Assembly (NCBI GenBank): GCA_030142905.1
Contig: JASJOG010000052.1
Location: 1,693,001-1,757,000 of the forward strand
Reading direction: 5' to 3'
From: Heliopora coerulea
Taxonomy: Eukaryota > Cnidaria > Anthozoa > Scleralcyonacea > Helioporidae
DNA length: 64,000 nt
Position 1 is the first letter of the stretch, and every line of letters starts with the position of its first letter. Made by a program: the position numbers and the translations under genes. The notes beneath the pieces are model-generated. The model had not been told where the DNA came from. It made no database searches and saw nothing but the letters and a program-made list of their open reading frames with translations. Below, one piece after another: positions 34,334 through 45,304 of the stretch.

Positions 34334-35587
34334 TTGATATTCACTGATGTACTTAGAATGAGAGGAGGGGGCATCGTGGCATCGCCGCCCACCTCACTTG
34401 TTTGTTAGGTACCACGCATTTGTTAGATACACTTATTATGACCTATTAAAAGAGATCTTGTCTTTTGAGTAAATCGCAAAAATTGACCCAGAGTAACGTC
34501 ACGCCAAGTAACTGGCCTTCCATTTTATCCTGGTCGGCTGTGATGTGAAAAATGCGTAAATGACCACAACCTCTGGCTTAAGTATCTTTTGTAAAAATGG
34601 CGCGATAATCTTCACGTGCGGTAAGAAGGATTTAGGTTCGACTCTTGTCAGGTGTTTGGAAAACATTTGAGAGTTTACAGAGTTCGAAGCAAGTTTACTT
34701 CTGCAACTTGATACAAAGGCACAAAATCTGCCTCACGATAAAAAATTTCCCAAGTACTCGGCGACACTAAACAGGACTGTAAGTTGTAATTAGACGAGCC
34801 AGAGCCGCGGTGACAAACAGTCAAAAATGCTATCATGTCATTACAGTTTGACAACAAATAGTTTCAAAATAATCACAGTGGTAATTATCGAACCGAAGGC
34901 AAAGCCATTCTAGCTGAAATCTATGATATAGGCCATGCCTAAAGGGCTGTTTAAACGGGCGATTTTTGCTGCGATTTATAGCGATCGAGTGGATTCACTT
35001 GCGGAACATTTGTGTACAGCTATAATGTACAATATTGAAAATATAAACGCTGTCTCTGTCTAAAAAAGGTTAAAATGGGGACGTTTGGGCCAAGTGACTA
35101 TGACCTTCGTCAGCAAAACACTGACGATTGAAGAACGTGTATAATTTTCAATAAAACCTTTTAAACTATGCCTGTCTACAAGTACTGGATTTTTAATAAT
35201 GTGCAATACTTTGGTGAGTTGTTGACTCAATCGCATGCTTCAGGATGGGAAAAATTGCAAGAAGAGTAGCCTGTGTGAACAGCTCTTAACTAATCCGTTG
35301 ACTTATCCAAAGATTACGAATTTTGTTTACAACGGAATTAATATCGGCAACAAAAAAATTGTCTACGTGGTGATCTCATCTGCGTTTGGTGCCAACGAAA
35401 ACAACAAAAAATGTAGAAAAAACTAATTGAGTTATCTGACACGTTTCAGTTAACTCAGCTCATGAAATAACACACCTACGCAGCAGAGGACACTGATGGT
35501 ATGTCTGACTGGGCTTTCAGTAATAAACCTTGAATTAAAAACAGAACACGTTGGAATCAGTGACCACGATCCCATTTATGTGCACCC
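34334..35587. other. Non-coding stretch; possible one-sided MITE end
   Basis: No gene. At about 34942 the block AGGGCTGTTTAAACGGGCGA resembles the ends of TTAA MITEs in this window (41845), but no partner end was found. Confidence 0.35.
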
Positions 35588-35832
35588 AAAGTAAAGTAAA
35601 GTAAAGTAAAGTAAGGTAAAGTAAAGTAGAATAAAGCAGAGCAAAGTAAAGTAGAATAAAGCAAAGCAAAGTAAAGTAGAGTAAAGCAAAGCAAAGCAAA
35701 GTAAAGCAAAGCAAAGCAAAGCGAAGTAAAGCGAAGTAAAGTAAAGTAAAGCGAAAGTAAAGTAAAGTAAAGCGAAAGTAAAGTAAAGTAAAGTAAAGCG
35801 AAGTAAAGTAGAGTAGAGTAAAGTACCTTTAT
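35588..35832 (-). repeat. (AAAGT)n microsatellite, tail of the adjacent SINE
   Basis: Imperfect AAAGT, AAAGC and AAGCG pentamers over ~240 bp. It directly follows the 3' end of the minus-strand SINE (35835-36100), so it is most simply the expanded 3' tail (TTTAC on the SINE strand). Confidence 0.9.
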
Positions 35833-35834
35833 TT

Positions 35835-36100
35835 CTAATGGATAACCCTATCAGGTTCCAAAGCTGTTCTCTCTAGAGGTCCAGTAAGGGCCACTCCTCA
35901 TAGGTCCTGTGCTACTACAGGAGGAAAGCGGAGTACCCGGAGAAAACCTGCGACATGCTTGGTAGGGTCAAACTGGACAAGACTCTTCTCACATATGACC
36001 AAGGTGACTTTAATCAGATAACTGCACAGAGCCGGAATAGAACCCTAGTCACAGTGGTGAGAGACACGTGCACTACCACTGTGCCACCACCACCCCCACA
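35835..36100 (-). mobile_element. tRNA-derived SINE, family C, near full length
   Basis: On the minus strand there is an A-box-like TGGCACAGTGGTAGTGC near 36090-36070, then GACTAGGGTTCTATTCCGGC (B box, one change) near 36055-36035, then the SINE body shared with 85-310, ending in AAATAAAGG and TTTAC repeats. The order head, body and repeat tail is typical of tRNA-derived SINEs. Confidence 0.8.
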
Positions 36101-37950
36101 AAAACACCGCGCAAATTGCCAGACAGTTTAAGGACTACAATATTCACTCACTCAGAGCAGAATAAGAACAAACACTTGCAATAAATGCCATTTAGTCGGA
36201 AATCCAAATGATTTATGGATTGAGATGAAAACAAGATCAATGTTCGTAGTAGAGGGACATGCAGTTCTGATGGCAACAAGATGAAGAAGTGGACATATCT
36301 TCTAGTTAACAGACAAAATAAGCAAAAAAATGCATCAGAGATTTTCTTTAAAACACTGCCACCTGAACTGGTCTCCTCCGCGTCCACCAGGCTTATAAAT
36401 ATTCTAATAATGACTTTCCAAAATCAATAAAAAAAGCCAAAAGTAATTTTTGTAAAGTAAACCGAAATTGTATAGTAATACAAAGGATATCTGAAAAAAC
36501 AGCTGACTACATTTGTCGAGCAACAAAAACGACAACAAAAAAAAAATGCTCAACTTGATAGGTTGAGACTTGACACTATGCAAATGTTTATGAAAGAATT
36601 AGACTAAAGAACTAATCGGTAATTTTATTACTCGATAGACACGGTCTCTTAGAAGATCAACGATTTAGTTTTTACGTCTATAGTTAATGGCTGAAATAGT
36701 AACGTTTATAAAATCAAAGCCAATTAAGTCAGTATTAAGCCAAAAAAACGTTTTAAAAAAGTTTATAGATAGTTTGTTATTCGTTTAAATGATTGATGCA
36801 ACCATTTAAACGGCAATTACAGGTGTCCGGAATTTATAATGTCCGTTTAAACATTTTAGCTCTGTCGTTTCAACGGCTAACTCAAACCACTTTAACGACA
36901 AACGTAAACCGTTTGAAGTTCGTATTCCCAGGGTATGTGCTGCAAATGGGCGTGTGCACCGAGTTGAAAATAATAACTTAAACTACCAGACGCGACTGAT
37001 TTGGAGTGTACATAACCTTCACCATGTGTCGGATTACACTGACACCTTGAAGAGACGTCTGCTTCAACAGAACTTACTTATGAACTCGGGTTCGTGAGTA
37101 AGTCGCTCTCGACATCACACAATGGTCGACAAGCTCTGAGATATGTTCATTTTACAGCTATTACGTGATTTCTCAGCTCTTGCTCTGTCCAACCCTCTCG
37201 TAAATTCTAAAGCATTCGAGTGGGATCAGCAAATTTTTCAAACTTCAGTCAAGACTGTCAAGCGTAATCTGGAACACTCTAATTTTACTTTTGGTTGATC
37301 AATCGTTCTATGCATCGCGTGTAGCCAAACATCTCCGTCAGTGATTCAATGCGCCTTGAGCACACTATTATAAATAGATAGTCGTCATTTATTGAAGGCA
37401 ATCCATAATATAATGTAAACATTACCTTTTAGTATATTGTAAACATCACGGTCTACCAACGACTGATTCTGATGAGTTAAATACCTATTGTTTAAGGCAA
37501 GATGCCTTCGCAACCACGTTTAAAACGTGTCAAGGAATACAAAAGATAAATTCATAACACCATTTGTGTGCGCTGACTCTTGACCAATCAACTATCGAGC
37601 GGTAGTCCTTAGAAGCCTAGCCTGCGTGCGTACTCGGCCTGGAGGAGTCTCACGCGGAGTCTGCACGCAGGCTATCGAAGCTTCGCTTGCCTACAGTGCG
37701 TATTCAGCAAATTAGAAGCTTCTAAAGGTTATTTAGCTCATGCGGATTTGTAGGTTTTGAGCACTCAAGGCGAGCGGAGCTATGGTTAATGATCAAGAAA
37801 GAAATTGAATTGTTAAGCAGACCACGACATTACAACAACAAATGACAGCAGGGCAATGACGATAAGCTGCTTTTAATCCACTTGAACCTGTCACGACCAC
37901 AATCATCACGCAAACACGGAAGGGTTAAAGCAAACAATCATGGCATTTAA
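36101..37950. other. Non-coding stretch with dispersed-repeat pieces
   Basis: No gene. About 36995-37170 matches 57345-57510 (GTGTCGGATTACA, GACAAGCTCTGAGATATGTT). A small inverted repeat at 37619-37674 (TAGCCTGCGTGC ... GCACGCAGGCTA) is a minimal fold-back. Confidence 0.55.
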
Positions 37951-37962
37951 TCGACTACAAAC

Positions 37963-38705
37963 GAGGGGTGTAACGATTCATATACCTTTCGATTCGATTC
38001 GATTTTGATTGCCTTTCGATTTCGAATATTTCGAGTCGATTATGCAAATGTTTCTAACTTTTTATCATACAAAAATTAAACAGTATGGGATTAAACAAAA
38101 ACTCCTTTAATAGGATCCAAAACTCAAAAATGCTTAACTTGAGGTTAAAATAGTTTATTCTATTTATAGTTTTTCTAAACTATTGTTTAGAAAATTCAAA
38201 TTGCTTGTCATGAAACTTATATATCTAATTTAATAATATTATGGGCTATTTAGCTAGATTGGCTTTGCTATTCTAAATAGCCTGTGCTTTGATTATTTGT
38301 TTAAACAATGTATACTAAGTTATTATTTATGTATATTTATTGGCACAAATAAAATTGACTTGACTTGATAGCTAACAGAAACATTAATAAAAGAACATAG
38401 AACTTGTCTGCAGTGTCCTTGTTGTCGCCCATGAATTGCCTTATTTGGAATTTCTCAAGGGGTGGTAGAATAGCAGCATTTTCACCAGGCAACACAAAAT
38501 GGCGAACGAACTATGGTGTACAAACTCCTTAGCTCCTCAATCAATAACACCGATTTTAAAGGTTTCTGAATTCTGATGTCATAAAATAAGAACTCATTTG
38601 AATAAACGACCGCTAAAATTTTGAACACCAAGTGTCTTTTTATGATCAGAACCGAATGATCATAATCGCGATTAACCGAGGATTCGATTAATCGTTACAC
38701 GCCTA
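37963..38705. mobile_element. 743 bp non-autonomous hAT element
   Basis: The ends are GAGGGGTGTAACGATTCAT (left) and the inverse of TAGGCGTGTAACGATTAAT (right). A perfect 8 bp target duplication CTACAAAC lies at 37955-37962 and 38706-38713. Internal ATTCGATT motifs are repeated near the ends. A sequence near 38330-38375 (GCACAAATAAAATTGACTTG) looks like a retroposon 3' tail nested inside. Confidence 0.88.
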
Positions 38706-38813
38706 CTACAAACTTCTTAAAATATAAATATAAAATCTCCTATTTTGCAAATACCATTGGGCGCAAGCGCCTGTTGCCCGCGCTCATATGAGTGCAAGTA
38801 AGTCGCTGATTAA

Positions 38814-39245
38814 CTACACTTTCTGCTGTTCATCATCAGAATATCTACGATCATTAACGCTAATCTCAAACTCATTAACGCAAAAATACATTCATTTTAT
38901 TCAATCGACATTCACTAGCGTAGATACGCGACCATTTGTATCAAAGGGCATTCCATAGCGTCAACAGACGACCATTAACACCATTCTACTATACATTAAG
39001 AATAATAAAATCTCAATTACGTAGGAGAAATATCTTGCCTAATTGAAATTTTATTGACCCTAATGTATAGTAGAATGGTGTTAATGGTCGTCTGTTGGCG
39101 CTATAGAATGCCCTTCGACGCAAATGATTGCGTATCTACACTAGTGAATGTCGACTGAATAAAATAAATGTATTTTTGTGTTAATGACTTTGAGGTTGGT
39201 GTTTATGACTCTAGATTTTCTGGTAATGAACAGCAAAAGGTGTAA
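38814..39245. mobile_element. Fold-back MITE (~430 bp) with ~190 bp inverted arms
   Basis: The left arm begins CTACACTTTCTGCTGTTCAT; the right arm ends in its near-complement ATGAACAGCAAAAGGTGTAA. Arms remain complementary through GTCAACAGACGACCATTAAC and CACCATTCTACTATACATTA, leaving a ~50 nt centre. No coding capacity. Confidence 0.88.
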
Positions 39246-39639
39246 ATAAAGCTATTGTCAAAGTTCAACAGCCTTTGAACGGGAGTCAAATTTCGGCCAC
39301 CATGCATTAGTGTAGAAGCGATGGATTGCCAACATACCCAAGAGAGAGATCTTTTTGACCAAACGAAAACTCACGTAACTCCACTACTTCTGCTTTCCAT
39401 AATTAAGCAAACTTATAAGCAACAGCTGAGGATGGAATACATATTTGTAGATAACTCGTTTCAACAAATGAAAACCAAACACCATGTTCAAGAAAGAACT
39501 CCAAACGCTTTCACTATGGCCAATGGTTATGGTATTTACGTACGTGTTGGTTAGGGCACAGGCACTTAACATCAATAAACTCATAGTAATATTCAGCTGC
39601 AAAGAACACGAAAATTTTTATTTGTTTCTTCATAAATGT

Positions 39640-40026
39640 TCTTGCGTTTGACACACGATTTGGTCGATTCTTCCTTTCGAACTTATGACGGCTCAAGTAA
39701 AAGCGAAGTTTTCGCTGATTTATTAAATCAATTCAGGGACCATAATTTCTTTTCGCAGTCAAATGGAGTTGATCAAATAGCAAATTCACATATTTCTGTG
39801 ATACTAAAACTACATTATGCACAAACGGTTTTGCTCAGCAATGACGATCAAACACTTTTCATGAATTAAAACAAAATGAACCAAAATACTGACACATTAC
39901 AGATACATGAAATAAACTCACCTCTTACACAACGAATGCGAGCGAATTTTTCACGAACAAGTAAACGAGATGGGAGCATCCATTCCCTACGTGAGCCACA
40001 GAAGAGTCAAAACACTTGCGTCAAAA
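39640..40026 (+). repeat. Dispersed repeat R, left part
   Basis: From about 39795 (GATACTAAAACTACATTATG) onward it matches 57538-57756, including GAGATGGGAGCATCCATTCC and CAGAAGAGTCAAAAC. The match resumes after the fold-back insertion, at 41415. Confidence 0.8.
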
Positions 40027-41414
40027 CCACCTCAGGGCTAAGTAGCGCATGTAGTGTTACGTGATCAGAACTGTAAACAAACGCATGAAATGTAATGCGG
40101 ACATTGCGAGGTGTACGTCAATACGGTTATCATTAAGAGATGCGCATTGAGATACGTTTTAAACTGATTTTCGATATCCTTATTTGATGGTTAAGAAAAT
40201 AATGGTGATCCGATGAACTTTATGCGTTTCCCCTCCCCTAAAAAGTCTGTAGATGAACGAAAAGGCGGTATTGTAGCGTGTCACAGCGGTGAATCATTCA
40301 GTTGCTCGAAGTACAGCTAAACACGCGGTCTACATTTTGTTGGAAAGAACCTACCAACAACACATCGTGATTCGTTATCCGTTGTTGGTGGTGAAGGACA
40401 GGCTAGTCTTAGGTTTATAGCACCTTGTGAATGTTTGTAACATTGGTTTCATCTACGCAAAATCTTGTTGTAGTTTACTGCTCATGAAATCTCACTGGAA
40501 AATCAGCCACAGGTTGACTGGACAGCGGGCAGGAAGCGTAGCCTTGTAAGAAATATTAATGCCTAGCATAAAATGCACAACGAAAGAGAAAGAAATATAA
40601 GGAATATTAAAGTCCAGCATAAAAAACGCAAGTAAAGCCATGATAAAGTTTTGTTCTGAAGTTTCATTGAACGCTTCACAGCATCTTCACAAATACTAGT
40701 AGATAATTGCTTAAGGTTAGATATATAATTACAAGGTGTCATGAATTGACCAATAGGACAGCAGTATTAAAAAGAACAGCCGCAAATGAGATCAATTCAT
40801 ACTTGATTCGTGACACTTGAAAATATGCATACAACGTGGCTTCAGATTGAAATTTTACCATCTTTTCACTTTGCGTTTTTTATACTGGGCTTTGATATTT
40901 CTTACAAAACTAAGCTTCCTTCTCGGTCAACCTCTGGCTGATGTTCCAGTGAGTGCTTCAAGTGCGGTGAGCCATTGCGAGAAGTTGCGTAGATAAAGCC
41001 AATGTTGCAAACATTCACAAGATGCTATAAACCTAAAATTGACCTGTTCTTCACCAGCAACAGCAGATAACGGATCGCGATGTGTTGTTGGTAGGTTCTT
41101 TCCAACAAAATGTAGACCGCGTGTTTAGCTGTACTTCGAGCAACTGAATAATTCACAGCGGTGACACGCTTCAATACCGCGTTTTCGTTCATCTACAGAC
41201 TTTTTGGGGGAGGGAAACGCATAAAGTTCATCGGATCACCAATATTTTCTTAACCATCAAATAAGGATGTCGAAAATCAGTTTAAAACGTACCTCAATGC
41301 GCATCTCTTAATGGTAACCACATTGACGTACACCTCGCAAAGTCCACATTTTTCATGCCTTTGTTTGCAGTTTTGATCACGTAACACTACACGTGCTTTT
41401 GAGCCCTGAAGTGG
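40027..41414. mobile_element. Large fold-back element (~1.39 kb, TIRs ~550 bp)
   Basis: The left end CCACCTCAGGGCT and the inverse of the right end (CCACTTCAGGGCT) start long inverted repeats. These run through GTAGTGTTACGTGATCA, GATGCGCATTGAG and GGTCTACATTTTGTTGGAAA to about 40600 and 40865, leaving a ~265 bp centre. Arms differ at scattered positions. The uninterrupted target is present at 57756/57757 in a paralogous repeat, which supports insertion of this whole unit. There is no open frame of note, so it is non-autonomous; CAGGG-like ends hint at hAT, but I could not define a target duplication. Confidence 0.88.
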
Positions 41415-41840
41415 TGAACTGAGCGAGCTACGGAAATTGAGCAGAAATGTGTTCTATTTTTTACCCACCCTCCCACGTGAAGAAATGAACAGGGAGCAAT
41501 CAGGAATGAGAAGCCGAATTAAGGCTGGGCAAGAGTTTTCAACGCAGGTTAACCACAACTAAGAACAGTCGATCGGTAAATCTAAATCCTGGCTAACTTC
41601 GCTTAAGAATCCATCTGCTTAAGAGGCTTAAGAATCCATCTGCTGGTCATTTACACTAGGAGTGTGCATCACTGTAGCAAGTTTATCCACGCATTGACCC
41701 TTTGATGATAGATTACCTTTCCCTAATGAGTTAAATCACCTGGCGTTGGCCACAACAAATTACTGAAGGTAAACCATTGTCACCATAGGGATAAATAGTG
41801 CTAAGTGGTCACGGACACAAACCTGTCATCGCACGTTACA
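41415..41840 (+). repeat. Dispersed repeat R, right part
   Basis: Collinear with 57757-58136: GAAGCCGAATTAAGGCTGG, AACAGTCGATCGGTAAATCT, and AATCACCTGGCGTTGGCCAC with minor changes. Confidence 0.85.
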
Positions 41841-41844
41841 TTAA

Positions 41845-42033
41845 GGGCTGTTCACAAGTGCGATCTTCTACATTGTGATTGACATCTTGGAGTATGTGTT
41901 TAACTGACGAGAGCGTCGAGGACAAACTACAGCGAATCATAAGCGGATATCTTGCTTCATAGACTGTCATGAGTTTATTACATACACCAGGATGACAATC
42001 GTAACGTGCACAATTGCACGTGTAAACAGACTC
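41845..42033. mobile_element. 189 bp MITE with TTAA duplication
   Basis: TTAA lies at 41841-41844 and 42034-42037. Ends GGGCTGTTCACAAGTGCGA and, inverted from the right, GAGTCTGTTTACACGTGCAA are imperfectly complementary. A second, shorter inverted repeat (CTTAAGCCTCACT ... AGTGAGGCTACTTAAG, 42032-42114) follows directly. Confidence 0.7.
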
Positions 42034-42119
42034 TTAAGCCTCACTGGCCTCGTTCTCGTGTTCGTAATTCAAAAGAACTTTTGTTTCCAAACGAGGCAAG
42101 TGAGGCTACTTAAGAAGGA

Positions 42120-42650
42120 ACATAAAAGAACATTTAACTGGCAGCCATTATGAATTCGGCCTATATCCCCTTATCGAGATATGAATATCTCGAGCTTTCC
42201 GAAGCATTTCTTTAATGCATCTTGTGCATGTAGTTTAAGCCGTGACACGAAATACGTGAAAAACCGTTGCATATTACCTTCAAAAGTTTCCAGTTTTAAT
42301 CTCGAAACAGTGACAAACACGTGCATCAGATTGAACCCTTTCATACATACAACTGCCTCACAATAACTGATTACAACAGTAAAATAAAATTATAAAAAAT
42401 CATGTATCAAAGAATTAAACTGCTTCCCTATAAAACCTAGAAACCACAAGACACACTTAACACCAAAGATGTAAAGAATCCGCGCAGTCACAGTTGAAAG
42501 CAAGAAGGACGAACACGCTAAAGTCGATATTTCTAGACCACCACGAGAATTCAATAGCAAGAGTTTGTCCTGTTGACTGTTCGAAGGCAATGTCATTATA
42601 TTCAAGATGTAAAATTGAAAAGTAAAATTCGATTAAAAAGCGGGACATTC
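42120..42650. other. Non-coding stretch, nothing recognised
   Basis: Overlapping short minus-strand frames with no family signature. Confidence 0.35.
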
Positions 42651-42655
42651 AGACC

Positions 42656-43095
42656 AGTCCAGACCATACCACACAGACCAGACCACAGGACACCTCACCA
42701 TGCCATACCAGTATACCATACCATACCACACCAACCTCACCACACTACATCATACCATAACACTATACCACATCATGTAACACCACATACCAGACCAGAC
42801 CACAGGACACCCCACCATGCCATACCACCATACCATACCATACTATACCTACCTCACCACACTATATCATACCATAACACTATAACACATCATATAACAC
42901 TACATACCAGACCAGACCACGGAACACCTCACCATGCCATACCACCATACCATACCATACCACACCATACCACATCACACTCGACCAGACCACAGTGCAC
43001 CACATCAAACCATAACACAATATTACACCAGATCACACCACAGTACACACCATACCATAACACCAGACCAGATCACACCATAATATAACACCACA
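42656..43095. repeat. CCATACCACACC-type minisatellite, block 1
   Basis: Degenerate CCATACCA, CCACACC and CAGACCAGACCACAGGACAC units with a higher-order recurrence of ~120 bp (the CAGACCAGACCAC block returns near 42668, 42789 and 42908). Pro/His/Thr/Tyr frames through it are artefacts. Confidence 0.9.
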
Positions 43096-43271
43096 CTGTA
43101 ACGTGCCGAAATACAGATGAATAACACGAGGTTTTACTGATAATATATTTTCGTATCTAGCTTTACAATCACAACCTTAATCACTCAAGCTCAGGCTCAC
43201 TCTGCCCCTTATGCATATCCTGTTACATTTATATACTGTCAGGAAGCAGTCTGTTTAATGCAAACGTTACA

Positions 43272-43780
43272 ACACCACGCCATATCACACCACACCATAT
43301 CACACCACACCATATCACACCACACCATATCACACCACACCATATCACACCACACCATATCACACCACACCATATCACACCACACCATATCACACCACAT
43401 CATATCACACCACACCATATCACACCACACCATAACACTACACAACACCATCACACCATATATACCACACCATACCATAACGCCATACCACACCATATCA
43501 CACCACACCACATCATTACACTTTACATTACATTACGCTAAGCTACATCATTACACACCATATCATAACACCACAACATCATCACACCATATATAATACC
43601 ACACCATACCATAACGCCACACCACACCATATCACACCACACTTCAACATACCACACCATACCATAACGCCACACCACACCATATCACACCACACTTCAA
43701 CATAACACACCATACCATAACACCAGAACAGACCACATCAAATCACATTACACGTAACACACTACATCGCACCATACCAA
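43272..43780. repeat. 15 bp minisatellite (CATATCACACCACAC)n, block 2
   Basis: About 11 near-perfect 15 bp copies at 43276-43440, then a degenerate CACACCATACCATAACGC tail to 43780. The 15 bp period gives five-residue repeats in every frame on both strands, which explains long open frames that are not genes. Confidence 0.92.
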
Positions 43781-44990
43781 CACTGCCTTAACCACAGCCA
43801 CAACACGAAAAAACAAAAACAAGAGGAAAGTAAACGAACGGCAAAATAGCCTGACAAATGGAGTGCAAAATTATGTAGTTCAAGTAAAAAATGAGGACAG
43901 GATGTGCACTGAAAAGAATTTTCTGATACGAATTTTTCTTAACATGATAAAAGTTTCCCAGTTGCTTTTACTCAGACATTTTCCAAAAGAGTAAATTCTT
44001 TCGTAAGTAGCATCAAGTGTTCCGTAACATTTTTCTACATAATACCGAGTAAAATTTATCGCCAAAAATATATGCGGTGTAAAAGTACACTTCCAACACA
44101 ATGCTAGCGAAATGTAATTCAAAACTATTTATAAATAAATTTATATACATCATACAAAACAACGTATTTTTCATATTTACAAATAATGCCATTTTTTTAT
44201 CTACTAAAGCTGGGAAAACCATCGTCGAACGGGTTTTAATTGAAGATGTTTCTAAAGTGGGACAGTCCTCCTCTGAGGGAAACACTCCCCAGATATTCTT
44301 CCCACAACAGAATATTTCAAGAGTAGGCACACAACCTACTAGTTTTTGGCACCCCAGGAAAACGGGTGTATAAATTAATATGTGATATAAATACTTCAAA
44401 CATATTAAAACAGTTCAACGTCATACCAATACCCAATGACTTGTAAACCATTCAGACATATTCCCTGAAAATGAAGGTAAAACTGTAAACCCCTTTGATA
44501 CCTGAGGTATGAGCGTTATTGCATTTTTATACGTGGACAAATCACCAGAACAACGTTAAAACTACGTCATTAAACTCCAGACTTGAGTTGCGTTTACGGT
44601 AACATAAGTTCTCGAGAGATGTACGACCTAATGGCTAAACTGTGGTGAACTACCGTGATTAGAAAGCTTACCCAAACATGTACACAAACCTTTCATTGTC
44701 TGGAACACTAAGCCTGACTTTAATTCCACACGGATCTCAGTGGCTGGTTCCCCTTATTTCACAGCTGAATACGACTACCTGAAGGCTTTTCAAAATCTTC
44801 TTTGTTATGCTAATGTAAGTAACGGTCTTTCCATTCCCTTTGGATATTAAATATTTGCATGACAAAGAAACCGTCGTATAGTATTCTGGGACTTGTATTC
44901 AGTTGACGTAATAAGAGGAAGCGGCCATTTTATAATGTGCTTTCATTTCTGCCACTTATCAGTAACTAAAATACTGACCATATTATTGAT
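43781..44990. other. Non-coding stretch, no convincing gene
   Basis: Open frames at 43880-44400 show no recognised domain. No repeat shared with elsewhere was seen. Confidence 0.35.
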
Positions 44991-44994
44991 CGGT

Positions 44995-45250
44995 GATAGA
45001 TTTTGGCGTCCTCCGTCTTTGTTGAGGGTGAATTTCTGTGCTCAAACATAAATGGCATTCGTAGAATAAAGATCATAGCCCAGCTCAAAATTCTAAAGTG
45101 CAATGCCATCATGACGAAGACAGATAAATACGTAAAGATGAAATTTCAGTTTAATTCAAACGTTTCGTCGCTATTCGTGCAACATCTTTAGAGTCATAGA
45201 TTACAGGTGTCGAATTCGATCTATATATAAAACTATTGACAGGTCGGAAT
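44995..45250 (+). repeat. Left inverted end (pseudo-LTR) of PLE 2
   Basis: This is the reverse complement of 47155-47400, with ~80-90% apparent identity. Shared blocks are AATGGCATTCGTAGAATAAA, CAGCTCAAAATTCTAAAGT, AAGATGAAATTTCAGTTTAA, and GATTACAGGTGTC with ATATATAAAACTAT. The two copies bracket the polymerase pseudogene. Confidence 0.8.
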
Positions 45251-45304
45251 AATTAAAACTTTAAGGTAAACATTCCGCTCATCTCCATCCTTTCTGCTAT
45301 TGGT

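Noticed and set aside
38820..38850. Hammerhead-like CTGATGA ... GAAA on the minus strand of the MITE end
   Set aside because: Stem II would have only two base pairs and no stem I was found.
43239..43596. Long frames on both strands with five-residue repeats (WCDMV, SHHTI)
   Set aside because: A 15 bp tandem repeat is open in several frames by construction.
43880..44399. Overlapping minus-strand frames of 80 and 128 codons
   Set aside because: No recognisable family, no splice or promoter context, and similar open stretches are expected in AT-rich DNA.
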